Origin: Hydrogenothermus marinus
Lineage (GTDB): Bacteria > Aquificota > Aquificia > Aquificales > Hydrogenothermaceae
Length of the DNA: 64,000 nucleotides
Reading direction: 5' to 3'
NCBI RefSeq assembly: GCF_003688665.1
Contig: NZ_REFO01000010.1
Coordinates: forward strand, 248,001-312,000
In this document: piece after piece, positions 18,853-26,807 of the stretch
Layout: the number at the start of each line of letters is the position of its first letter
Position numbering within the stretch: position 1 is the first letter of the stretch
The notes under the pieces: model-generated
The model's input: only the letters and a program-made list of their open reading frames with translations
Told to the model about the DNA's origin: nothing
Database searches by the model: none
Translations under genes and position numbers: made by a program

Positions 18853-20280
18853 TTGGAAAAGCTAAATTTTTCTATAGATTTTTATAAAAATAATTATATT
18901 CTGCCTGCAGGGGAAAATAAATTTTATATTACAGATAAAACACCATTTTTTGCAGTAGAAGATGTTAAGTTTTACCTTAATACTATTCCAGAGCTTATAA
19001 AAATTTCTGAAAAAGAGTTTCAAGAAAAACTTGAAGAATATATATCAAATATATCTCATAAACTTGAAGAAGAAACAGAAGAGAATATTGAATCTGTAGA
19101 AGATATACTTCAAGGTTCAGATACACCGGTTATACAGCTTTTAAACTCTACATTTATAAAAGCTATTAGAACAAATGCATCAGACATACATTTTGAACCT
19201 TTTAAAGAGGAAGTTTTAATCAGATTTAGGATGGATGGAGTTTTACATCAGATAGATAAAATCCCTACATCTATGTATTCTTCAGTAGTTTCAAGAATAA
19301 AGGTAATCTCAAAACTAAATATTGCAGAAAAAAGGCTTCCTCAAGATGGTAGAGTTAGAATAAAGATAGGAAATAAAGAAGTTGATATGAGGGTTTCAAC
19401 TTTACCAACAGTATTTGGAGAAAGAGTAGTAATAAGACTTTTAGATAAAGCAAATAAAATATTAACTTTAAAAGAACTTGGATTATATGAAGATGATTAT
19501 AAACTTTTTGAAAGTATAATTACAAAACCTTATGGTTTAATACTTGTTACAGGACCAACAGGTTCAGGAAAATCAACAACATTATATGCATCTTTATTAA
19601 AACTAAAAACTCCAAGAAAAAATATACTCACAGTAGAAGACCCAGTAGAATATCAGATAGATGGAATTAGCCAGATACAAGTAAATCCAAAAATAGGTTT
19701 AACATTTGCATCAGGACTTAGAAGTATTTTAAGACAAGACCCAGACATTATTATGGTAGGTGAGATTAGAGATTTAGAAACTGCAGAAATGGCTATCCAT
19801 GCATCAATGACAGGCCATCTTGTTTTATCTACTTTACATACAAATGATGCACCATCTTCTATTACAAGACTTGCAGATATTGGTATAGAACCATTTTTAA
19901 TTGCCTCTTCCCTTGAAGGAGTAATAGCCCAAAGACTTGTAAGAAGAATATGCGAAAACTGTAAAACAGAGGTTAAACCTTCAGAAGAAGAAAAAGAATT
20001 TATAAAAAAACATTTAAACATAGATAAAGATTTTAATCTTTACAAAGGAAAAGGTTGTGAAAAATGCTTAAATACAGGATACAAAGGAAGAATAGCTATA
20101 TATGAAATACTAAAAATAGATGAAGATTTAAGATCATTAATATCAAAAAATACAGACAGTAAAATAATAAGAGATTATGCTTTAAAAAATGAAATGAGAA
20201 CCCTTCTTCAAGATGGACTTAGAAAAGCGATAAATGGAATTACAACAGTAGAAGAAGTACTTCAGGTGGCTAAATCTTAA
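18853..20280 (+). CDS. gspE: Type II secretion ATPase GspE
   Basis: A 475-residue hexameric ATPase that powers pseudopilus assembly. It has an N1E-type N-terminal domain (about 1-90), Walker A GPTGSGKST at 234-242, Asp-box and Walker B DPDIIMVGE at 296-304, a His box GHLVLSTLHTND, and a zinc-binding CXXC pair (Cys367, Cys370, Cys402, Cys405) characteristic of GspE. The N-terminus is shorter than in Proteobacteria. The start is TTG at 18853 behind GGGAGATAATTAG, and no ATG is near. gspF follows after one base. Confidence 0.96.
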   Translation: MEKLNFSIDFYKNNYILPAGENKFYITDKTPFFAVEDVKFYLNTIPELIKISEKEFQEKLEEYISNISHKLEEETEENIESVEDILQGSDTPVIQLLNSTFIKAIRTNASDIHFEPFKEEVLIRFRMDGVLHQIDKIPTSMYSSVVSRIKVISKLNIAEKRLPQDGRVRIKIGNKEVDMRVSTLPTVFGERVVIRLLDKANKILTLKELGLYEDDYKLFESIITKPYGLILVTGPTGSGKSTTLYASLLKLKTPRKNILTVEDPVEYQIDGISQIQVNPKIGLTFASGLRSILRQDPDIIMVGEIRDLETAEMAIHASMTGHLVLSTLHTNDAPSSITRLADIGIEPFLIASSLEGVIAQRLVRRICENCKTEVKPSEEEKEFIKKHLNIDKDFNLYKGKGCEKCLNTGYKGRIAIYEILKIDEDLRSLISKNTDSKIIRDYALKNEMRTLLQDGLRKAINGITTVEEVLQVAKS

Positions 20281-20281
20281 A

Positions 20282-21490
20282 ATGCCAGTTTATAAATATA
20301 AAGCTTTATCAAAAACAGGAAAAGAAGAAAAAGGAACAATAGAAGCAAACTCCGTATCCCATCTAAAAAATGTACTGTCTAAAAAAAATCTAATATTATT
20401 AGAAGTAGAAGAACTTGGAAAATCAAAAAAAATAAAATCCTTAAAAGATTTAAATATCACTTTTTTTAAAAAGCAGTTTTCTACAGATGAGATAGTATTT
20501 ATCCTTTATGAACTTGGTATGTTAATTGGAAAAAATATACATATAACATCTGCAATAGAGATAGTAGCAAATCAGCAAGAAAACTCATTATTGAAAAAAA
20601 AACTATTAAAAGCAAAATCTTTAATAGCAGAGGGAAAAACAGTAGCAGAAGCTTTTGAAGAAATAGAAATCTTTCCAAAATTTTTAACAGAAATGATCAA
20701 AGCAGGAGAAGAAGCAGGTGCATTAGGAGATATATTTATTTCTGCATCTGAGTATTTAGAAAAACAGAATAACTTCAAATCTCAAATAATTAACTCTTTA
20801 ATATATCCTTCAATAGTTATTGGAGTTGGATTTTTATCTTTAATTATAATAATGAATGTAGTTGTGCCTACAGTTGTAAAAATATATAACCAGTTTGGTA
20901 AAGAACTTCCAACATCTACAAAAATTGTAATAATATTTTCTAGTATTTTTTCTTTATTTCTTAAAAGTTTACCAGTTATTTTAATCTTAGGATTTATCCT
21001 AAACAGAAAATACCTAAAAAAAGATTTTTGGGATAGATTAAAACTAAAAATTCCTTTTTTCAATAAAGTGCTTTTATATTCTCAAATATCATCTTGGGCA
21101 AATACTACAGCTATTCTTTTAAAAGGTGGACTACAATTAACTAAAGCATTAGAAATAGCAAACTCAAGTATATCAAATCAAGTATTAAAAGAAAAACTTC
21201 AAGAAGTTATACCACAGATAGAAAAAGGGAAAAAATTAGCAGATAGCTTAAAAGAAAAACAGATTTTACCAGAAAGTAGTATCCAAATCCTTTCAGTTGG
21301 AGAAGAAACAGGACAGCTTGAAGATATGTTTCAGATGATAGCAGATATTTACAAAAAACAAACAGAAAAATTAATTACAAGATTTATAACCCTTCTTGAA
21401 CCTATAACCTTAATAATATTATCAGTGATGATTGGATTTTTCATATTTGCAACATTATTTCCTATATTTAATCTATCTGTTAAGCAATAA
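20282..21490 (+). CDS. gspF: Type II secretion inner-membrane platform protein GspF
   Basis: A 402-residue polytopic protein with two repeated T2SSF cytoplasmic domains (about 65-190 and 270-395) and three membrane helices (about 170-195, 220-240, 375-398). The start PVYKYKALSKTGKEEKGTIEA is the classical GspF/PilC opening. GspE rather than PilB immediately upstream and gspC/D beyond favour GspF. Pseudopilin genes (gspG-K) and gspL do not follow; the cluster ends at an insertion-sequence remnant 41 bases downstream. A weak hairpin (21495-21514) might end transcription. Confidence 0.93.
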   Translation: MPVYKYKALSKTGKEEKGTIEANSVSHLKNVLSKKNLILLEVEELGKSKKIKSLKDLNITFFKKQFSTDEIVFILYELGMLIGKNIHITSAIEIVANQQENSLLKKKLLKAKSLIAEGKTVAEAFEEIEIFPKFLTEMIKAGEEAGALGDIFISASEYLEKQNNFKSQIINSLIYPSIVIGVGFLSLIIIMNVVVPTVVKIYNQFGKELPTSTKIVIIFSSIFSLFLKSLPVILILGFILNRKYLKKDFWDRLKLKIPFFNKVLLYSQISSWANTTAILLKGGLQLTKALEIANSSISNQVLKEKLQEVIPQIEKGKKLADSLKEKQILPESSIQILSVGEETGQLEDMFQMIADIYKKQTEKLITRFITLLEPITLIILSVMIGFFIFATLFPIFNLSVKQ

Positions 21491-21531
21491 ACTACAATTA
21501 TTCAAAGTTAATTGTTTCTCAAATTAGACTA

Positions 21532-21548
21532 AAGCTGTTCTAAAAATA
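21532..21548 (+). repeat. Left terminal inverted repeat
   Basis: AAGCTGTTCTAAAAATA matches the reverse complement of the right end (AAGGTGTTCTAAAATTA) at 15 of 17 positions. Confidence 0.7.
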
Positions 21549-21598
21549 TAGAGTCAGATGTAAAATAAGGTAAAAACTAAAAGTAGGAGGGAATAAAA

Positions 21599-22311
21599 AT
21601 AAGAAGAACTAGATTGAAATTCAAAAAAATAATTAAAATAACTAAATCAATACTAAGAGAAAAAAGCAAAAAAGAGAAAAAAGGGAAAGGAAGACCAAAA
21701 GAATATCCAGACTATTTAATTATATCAATATTTCTATACCAAATTCTAAAAGGATATTCATATAGAGAAGTATTAGAAGAAACAAAAGATATAATACAGA
21801 AATTACCACCATTATCTGTATATCATTATAGGGTAAAGACTTTGCCAAAAAGTTTATTACAAAAAATAATATATAAAACAGCAATAATCATAATAAAAAA
21901 GATAAAGAAAAAAGTTTCTTATCTTATAGCAGATGGAACAGGATTTAGTTTTGATGATATATACCCTAATTAAAGTTCATTCCTTTATAGCAGACAAAGG
22001 ATTTAATAATGGAAGATATAGCAAAATCAGGAATAGAATTAGCTATTAGAGTAAAAGAAACATTTAGGATAAATGTAAAACATCCATTAAGGAAAAAATC
22101 AAAAGAAGGCTGGAATAAGTTTGGTAGGTATAGATATTTAATAGAGAGTTTATTTGGTAATATAAAACAGAAATTAGGATCCCACTTTAGTGTAAAAAAT
22201 CAAGAAATAGCTAAGAAAATGGGTTTAGCTGTTTTTGCCATTTATAATATGTATCTTTTAGTTATTTTTTTCTTTCTTATTACTACCTTATTTTTATTTT
22301 TGATTGCTTAA
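21599..22311 (+). pseudogene. Broken DDE transposase
   Basis: The N-terminal part (to 21973) is very basic and reaches IADGTGFSFDDIYPN, which holds the first catalytic Asp, then meets TAA. Directly after, in another frame, comes KVHSFIADKGFNNGRYSKI (the region of the second Asp), and from 22009 a third segment contains RYLIESLFGNIKQKLG, the region of the catalytic Glu. The stretch normally found between the first and second Asp is missing, so there has been a deletion as well as frame changes. GGAGGG at 21586-21591 stands 7 bases before ATA (21599-21601) where ATG would be expected. No active enzyme can be made. Confidence 0.8.
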
Positions 22312-22325
22312 TTTTAGAACACCTT
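22309..22325 (+). repeat. Right terminal inverted repeat
   Basis: TAATTTTAGAACACCTT, an inverted copy of the left end with two mismatches. It begins at the stop codon of the last transposase fragment. Confidence 0.7.
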
Positions 22326-22336
22326 TTTTTAAAGTA

Positions 22337-22365
22337 TTGACAAATTTTTAAATAAATACTATATT
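22337..22365 (+). promoter_or_regulatory. Sigma-70 promoter for the DUF302 / metal-response operon
   Basis: TTGACA at 22337-22342 and TATATT at 22360-22365 are separated by exactly 17 bases, a near-consensus promoter. Initiation would fall about 30 bases before the DUF302 start. The -35 box begins 12 bases outside the insertion-sequence right end. A BlaI/CopY-type repressor is encoded downstream and could act here, but I see no clear dyad operator. Confidence 0.7.
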
Positions 22366-22400
22366 AAATAGTAATAAACAAAATTTAGAGGTTAAAGGAA

Positions 22401-22784
22401 ATGATAAAAGTATTTGATACAAACAAAAGTTTTGACGAGATTATTTCTAATGTAGAAGAAGTTTGTAAAGAAAGCAAATTTGGAGTTTTAAAGGTTTACG
22501 AGTTCCATAATCTTTTAGAAGAAAAAGGGTTTCCAATTGAGAAAAAAGTAACTGCTTTTGAAATTTGTAATCCATCTTATGCAAAGCAATTAATAGAAGA
22601 AAATCCAGATATTGCTAATTTTATGCCATGTAAGATAACAGTTATTCAAGAAGGAGATAATGTAAAAATATCTATTTTAGATATTTTTACAGTTGCTAAA
22701 ACTTTTAATAACCCTAAAATAGAAGAAATAGCCAAGGAAGTTCAAGAAATTATAAATAAAATAATAGAAAAATTATCTAAGTGA
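22401..22784 (+). CDS. DUF302 domain protein
   Basis: A 127-residue soluble protein of the DUF302 family, recognisable from SFDEIISNVEEVCKESKFGVLKVYEFHNLLEEKG, then FEICNPSYAKQLIEENPDIANFMPCKITVIQEGDNVKIS. The conserved FEICNP and MPCKI segments each carry a cysteine. The family is uncharacterised and often occurs with thiol, sulfur or metal stress genes. It is the first gene after the promoter at 22337 and is followed by a broken YtkA-like gene and the blaI-like repressor. A role in copper stress is inference from neighbours. Confidence 0.85.
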   Translation: MIKVFDTNKSFDEIISNVEEVCKESKFGVLKVYEFHNLLEEKGFPIEKKVTAFEICNPSYAKQLIEENPDIANFMPCKITVIQEGDNVKISILDIFTVAKTFNNPKIEEIAKEVQEIINKIIEKLSK

Positions 22785-22794
22785 GGTAAAAAAA

Positions 22795-23191
22795 ATAAGA
22801 AAAATAGTTTTTCTATCAATATTTTTATCTATAGTATCCATTTTAGCTTTTTCATGTCAGAAAAAAGAAGCTTTTAAGAAAGAATTAACCTCAGGAAGTT
22901 ATAAAGCAGTTATAACTTTCAGACCAAGCACCACATGTTGGTATAAATATCTGGAAGATAAAAATATATCAACCTGATGGAAAACTTATGACAGGAGCTA
23001 ATGTATCAGTTCATGGTTATATGCCACCTATGCCTGGAATGCCAGAAATGAGCTTTGATTATCCTGTAGAAGATAAAGGTTCTTATTATGAAGCTAAGGT
23101 TAATCTCTCAATGGGAGGAACTTGGCAGATCACTATAAAAGCAGAAAAAGGAAATGAGAAGGTGGAGTTTAAATTTGGATTTAATTTATAA
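22795..23191 (+). pseudogene. YtkA/FixH-like lipoprotein gene with lost start codon and frameshift
   Basis: GAGGT at 22783-22787 is followed, at normal start distance, by ATA (22795), and no ATG, GTG or TTG is available in the frame before the upstream stop. The frame encodes a lipoprotein signal (IVFLSIFLSIVSILAFSC, Cys as lipobox cysteine) and continues to KAVIT. Near 22917-22919, in a TTT run, the reading must move by one base to continue as SDQAPHVGINIWKIKIYQPDGK and then the methionine-rich YtkA-like body (HGYMPPMPGMPEM, ending GTWQITIKAEKGNEKVEFKFGF). Without both repairs no full protein is made. YtkA/FixH-like domains with Met clusters are often linked to copper handling. A sequencing error could explain the shift but not the ATA. 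Confidence 0.75.
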
Positions 23192-23211
23192 AATAGAGAG
23201 GTAATTAAAAT

Positions 23212-23628
23212 ATGGAGTTTTTAAAAAAAGGTTTAAAAGCTTTAAGATTTAAAAGAAATAAACCTTCCCCTTTTGGAGAACTTGAAGAAAAAGTAATGGA
23301 AGTAGTATGGAAAAAAGAAAATGCAACAGTATCAGAAGTTAGAGAAGCTTTAAAAAATAAATTTGCATATACAACTATAATGACAATTCTTGATAGATTA
23401 TATAAGAAAGGTGTTTTAAAAAGGGAAAAAGAAGGTAAAGGATATAGATATTTTCCTGTAATGACAAAAGAAGAATTTGAAAAAAGTATTACAAAAGAAG
23501 TTGTAAAAAATCTTACAAAAGAAAATCCTGTTGCAGCTATAGCCGCATTTGAAGGAATAATAGAAAATCTTTCTCAAGAAGATATTGAAAAGTTAAAAAA
23601 GTTTATAGAGCAGAAAAATGAAAGATAG
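23212..23628 (+). CDS. BlaI/MecI/CopY-family transcriptional repressor
   Basis: A 138-residue winged-helix regulator. The DNA-binding domain (about 22-95) contains FGELEEKVMEVVWKKENATVSEVREAL and FAYTTIMTILDRLYKKGVLKREKEGKGYRYFPV, typical of BlaI, MecI and CopY. The C-terminal helices are for dimerisation. There is no CopY-type CXCXXXXCXC metal hook, so it is more like BlaI, which is normally inactivated by a membrane metallopeptidase. That partner gene follows with an 11-base overlap but carries a stop codon. The regulated genes are probably the surrounding copper/silver efflux cluster. Confidence 0.9.
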   Translation: MEFLKKGLKALRFKRNKPSPFGELEEKVMEVVWKKENATVSEVREALKNKFAYTTIMTILDRLYKKGVLKREKEGKGYRYFPVMTKEEFEKSITKEVVKNLTKENPVAAIAAFEGIIENLSQEDIEKLKKFIEQKNER

Positions 23629-24400
23629 ATATACATTAATTTTAGCTTTCACAGGTATTTTATATTTTTCTTTATACTTTTATTTAATTGATAACATAAA
23701 TTTTTGGATTTCAGATTTATATCACTGTTTTAAGGTTATGAATTTTGAAAGCTTTTTAATTAATCATATTAATATTTTCTTTTTTGTTTTTCTTTTCTTT
23801 TTAATATCTATTTATTTAATGAAAGGTATTTATTTTTTAATAAAAGAATTTTATCGGATATATCTTCTCAATTAGTTTATAAATAGCTTTAAAATTAAGT
23901 CTTTTAAAAATGTAGTAGTTATAGATTATAAAGATAATCTTGCTTTCAATTTTTTAGGAAAAGTTGTATTATCCAAAGCAGTATTTAAAAACCTAAATAC
24001 AAAAGAAAGAAAAGCTTTATTTTTACATGAAAAGGGGCATATGGAAAATAAAGATAGTTTTAAATTAGTATTTGCAAATTTTATATTTAAATTATTTCCA
24101 GATTTTATTAAAAAATATATTAAAAAAAGCTATATTCTTTTCTTAGAAACAAAAGCAGATAGATATGCATTAAATTTTATAGATGCTAAATTTTTAGCAA
24201 ATACTTTGCTTAAATTTAAAACTTTATCTTCATATAGTCAGCCTATGATGAATAATTTCACTGAAGAAAGAATTAAAAATTTATTTGAAGAAGAAAATAT
24301 AAAATTACCAAAAGTTATACATTTAATTGTTCTGCTTATATTAATAACCCTGTTTATAGCTATAATTTACAAAACCTGTTTTTGTGGGATAATGATATGA
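23618..24400 (+). pseudogene. M56 (BlaR1-like) membrane metallopeptidase interrupted by one in-frame TAG
   Basis: One frame of 260 codons runs from ATG 23618 to TGA 24400, broken only by TAG at 23873-23875. Before it lie two membrane helices (about 8-27 and 48-72). After it come NLAFNFLGKVVLSKAVF and the zinc motif HEKGH with ENKD behind it, then ETKADRYAL, the M56 Glu-ligand region, and a last helix. These are all parts of BlaR1/MecR-type sensors that cleave BlaI-type repressors. The whole coding capacity before and after TAG is intact, so the lesion is a point change, for example CAG to TAG. Possible readings are pseudogene, natural suppression, or sequencing error. Confidence 0.75.
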
Positions 24401-25614
24401 AAAAAATTATTTTTTGCATTTTAATACTACAATCTATAGTTTTTGCAGAAGATATAAAAACTATTATTAATAAATCTTTAAATGAAAATCCAAAACTAAA
24501 AGCTATAGAAAAAGAACTAAAATCATATAAAGCTAAAGAAATATTTGTTTCAAATTTAGAAGACCCTGTAGTTTCCTTTTCTATAAATGATATTCAGATT
24601 TTTTATAAACCATTATCAAGAACGTTAGAACCTATGCAAACTGTTAATTTTAGTTTTTCTCAAAAAATTCCTTGGTTAAAAAAACTTAAAACAAAAAAAG
24701 ATAAAATAAAAAAGCTTTATGATGAAAGATTTTATTATCTACAAGATTTAAAACAAGATATTATTTTTAATATTTATAGAATATCTTATAGATACTGGGA
24801 AGTTAAAGAGAAACTAAAAATAATAAAAGAGTATGAAAAAGTAGCAAAACATCTTATAGATTTTTCAAATACATTATACAGTGTAGGTAAAGTTTCACAA
24901 TCAGAAGTTTTTAATGCACAGGTTTTTTATTCTCAGTTAAAAGAAAAAGAAGTAAGACTTATAGAAAGACAAAAATCTTTACTTTCAAATCTTTATTATT
25001 ATACTAATTTTAATATTAAAGATATAAAAATTAATCTAATTAAACCATATTATCTGACAGGACTTAATAATTATATCTCTTTAGCATTAGAGCAAAATCC
25101 AAAACTAAAATCATATAAGCAAAAAATAAAGGCTAAAAAAGAAGAACTTAAATTGGCAAAACTTGATTATAAACCTGATTTTAGATTTTTCACAACCTAT
25201 TCTTATCGTGAACACTTTAGAGATTATATCTCTTTTGGAGTAAGTTTTAACCTTCCTGTTTGGAAAAAGTATAGACAAGATAAAAAAGTGATAGAGACTT
25301 CTTTGCTTTTAAATAAAGAAAAAGATATGTATAAAGATTTAGAAAATAAAATAAAATCTCAAATAGAAGAAAGTTTTTACAATGCAAACTCTTTTTATGA
25401 AAGCTACAAAATTTTTAAAGATTATTTACTTACTCAAACAAAATCAGTTTATGAAAGTGTAATAGATGAGTATAAAGTAGGAACAAAAAATATATTTGAT
25501 GTAATAAAAGCTTTAAATCAAATTCTTAATGTAAAAATGAAATTAATTGAGATAACTGCAAACTTTAATATCTCTTACAAAAATATAGAAAAACTGACTG
25601 GAGAGATAAAATGA
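24397..25614 (+). CDS. Outer-membrane efflux protein, TolC/CusC family
   Basis: A protein of about 405 residues. The signal peptide MKKIIFCILILQSIVFA is followed by two OEP repeats with the alternating helical pattern (SLNENPKLKAIEKEL near 30 and ALEQNPKLKSYKQKI near 230). The ATG at 24397 overlaps the upstream stop as ATGA, and it gives the expected signal peptide; a TTG 15 bases earlier is less likely. It ends in a 4-base overlap with the adaptor gene. The chain is short for CusC and lacks a lipobox. Together with the next two genes it forms a three-part metal efflux pump crossing both membranes. Confidence 0.88.
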   Translation: MKKIIFCILILQSIVFAEDIKTIINKSLNENPKLKAIEKELKSYKAKEIFVSNLEDPVVSFSINDIQIFYKPLSRTLEPMQTVNFSFSQKIPWLKKLKTKKDKIKKLYDERFYYLQDLKQDIIFNIYRISYRYWEVKEKLKIIKEYEKVAKHLIDFSNTLYSVGKVSQSEVFNAQVFYSQLKEKEVRLIERQKSLLSNLYYYTNFNIKDIKINLIKPYYLTGLNNYISLALEQNPKLKSYKQKIKAKKEELKLAKLDYKPDFRFFTTYSYREHFRDYISFGVSFNLPVWKKYRQDKKVIETSLLLNKEKDMYKDLENKIKSQIEESFYNANSFYESYKIFKDYLLTQTKSVYESVIDEYKVGTKNIFDVIKALNQILNVKMKLIEITANFNISYKNIEKLTGEIK

Positions 25615-26807
25615 AAAAACTAAAAAATAAGTTTTTAATATTTATTATAGGTATAGCTTGCTTTATTACAGGAATTATTGCAGGATTTATTTTTAAGATA
25701 TATGACAAAATAAATATTGAGGATTTAATCTATAAAGAAGATAAAACTATTCAGTCAGCCTCTCTTCCAAAACCAACTGCATATCCAGTAGGAAATTTAA
25801 CTGTAGAACAGCTATTTAATATAGATACAACAAAAGTTCAAAGGAAAAAGCTAGTTAAAAAGATAGAAACTTATGCAGACCTTACCCATCCAGAATCAGA
25901 TATAAAAGATATTACTTTTAAAATAGATGGATATGTTGAAGAGCTTTATGCAGATTTTACAGGGGAATATGTAAAAAAAGGACAACCTCTTGTAAAAATA
26001 TATAGTCCACAGCTTGTATCTGCACAAGAAGAGTTCTTAAGAGCTTATGAATATTATCAAAAAATGAAAAATACAGATGATGAAGTTCTAAAAAAAACTG
26101 CAAAAGATTTTTATGAAGCATCATATAAAAGGCTTTTATACTGGGATATTACAGAAAAACAGATTGAGAATCTTAAAAAAACAAAGAAAGTTTTTAAAAC
26201 AATGACTTTATATTCCCCATATGATGGATGGATTATGGAAAAGTTTGTATATCTTGGTTCTAAAGTAAAAGCAGGAAAACCTTTATTTAGAATAGCAAAA
26301 CATAAAGATTTATGGTTAATGGTAAAGGTTTATGAAAAAGATATTCCTTTTGTAAAAGAAGGTCAGAATGTAGATATAAAGTTTGATGCATATCCAGATA
26401 AAATTTACAAAGGTAAGATAGATTATGTTTATCCAATGATGGATTTTAAAAATAGAACAAAAGATGTTCGTATTGTTATACAAAATAAGGATTATAAGTT
26501 AGTACCTGGTATGTATTCAAAAGTGACTATAAAAATACCTATAGGAGAGGCTCTTGTTTTACCTGAAACAGCAGTTATAAACACAGGTAAAAGGCAAATT
26601 GTTTTCTATCAAAAAGAAAAAGGTATTTTCAAACCTTTATATGTAAAACTTGGAAGATATGTAGATGGATATTATGAAATTCTAAGTGGTGTTAAAGAAG
26701 GTATGGTTGTTGCAAATTCAGCTTTATTCCTTCTTGATGCAGATGCTCAATTAAAAGGTGAATATAGAAAGCTTAATGAAAAAGCATCTATAGGTAAGAA
26801 AAAATGA
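25611..26807 (+). CDS. CusB-type periplasmic adaptor of heavy-metal RND pump
   Basis: A 398-residue membrane-fusion protein with an N-terminal membrane anchor (about 8-30), a barrel-sandwich half motif FKIDGYVEELYADFTGEYVKKGQPLVKIYSPQLVSAQEEFL (about 104-145), an alpha hairpin, the second half motif TLYSPYDGWIMEKFVYLGSKVKAG, and beta-barrel and membrane-proximal domains. YSPQLVSAQEE is typical of CusB-like adaptors. The N-terminal methionine metal site of CusB is not obvious. It overlaps its neighbours by 4 bases on both sides. Confidence 0.92.
   Translation: MKKLKNKFLIFIIGIACFITGIIAGFIFKIYDKINIEDLIYKEDKTIQSASLPKPTAYPVGNLTVEQLFNIDTTKVQRKKLVKKIETYADLTHPESDIKDITFKIDGYVEELYADFTGEYVKKGQPLVKIYSPQLVSAQEEFLRAYEYYQKMKNTDDEVLKKTAKDFYEASYKRLLYWDITEKQIENLKKTKKVFKTMTLYSPYDGWIMEKFVYLGSKVKAGKPLFRIAKHKDLWLMVKVYEKDIPFVKEGQNVDIKFDAYPDKIYKGKIDYVYPMMDFKNRTKDVRIVIQNKDYKLVPGMYSKVTIKIPIGEALVLPETAVINTGKRQIVFYQKEKGIFKPLYVKLGRYVDGYYEILSGVKEGMVVANSALFLLDADAQLKGEYRKLNEKASIGKKK

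Larger units (their letters stand above)
21532..22325 (+). mobile_element. Decayed insertion sequence remnant (DDE transposase)
   Basis: About 794 bases bounded by imperfect 17-bp terminal inverted repeats. Inside is one transposase coding sequence broken by a lost start codon, a stop, a frame change and an apparent internal deletion. The motifs fit an IS4/IS5-superfamily DDE enzyme, and the exact family is unresolved. I could not see a convincing target-site duplication. The element separates the type II secretion genes from the metal-response cluster. Confidence 0.75.
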
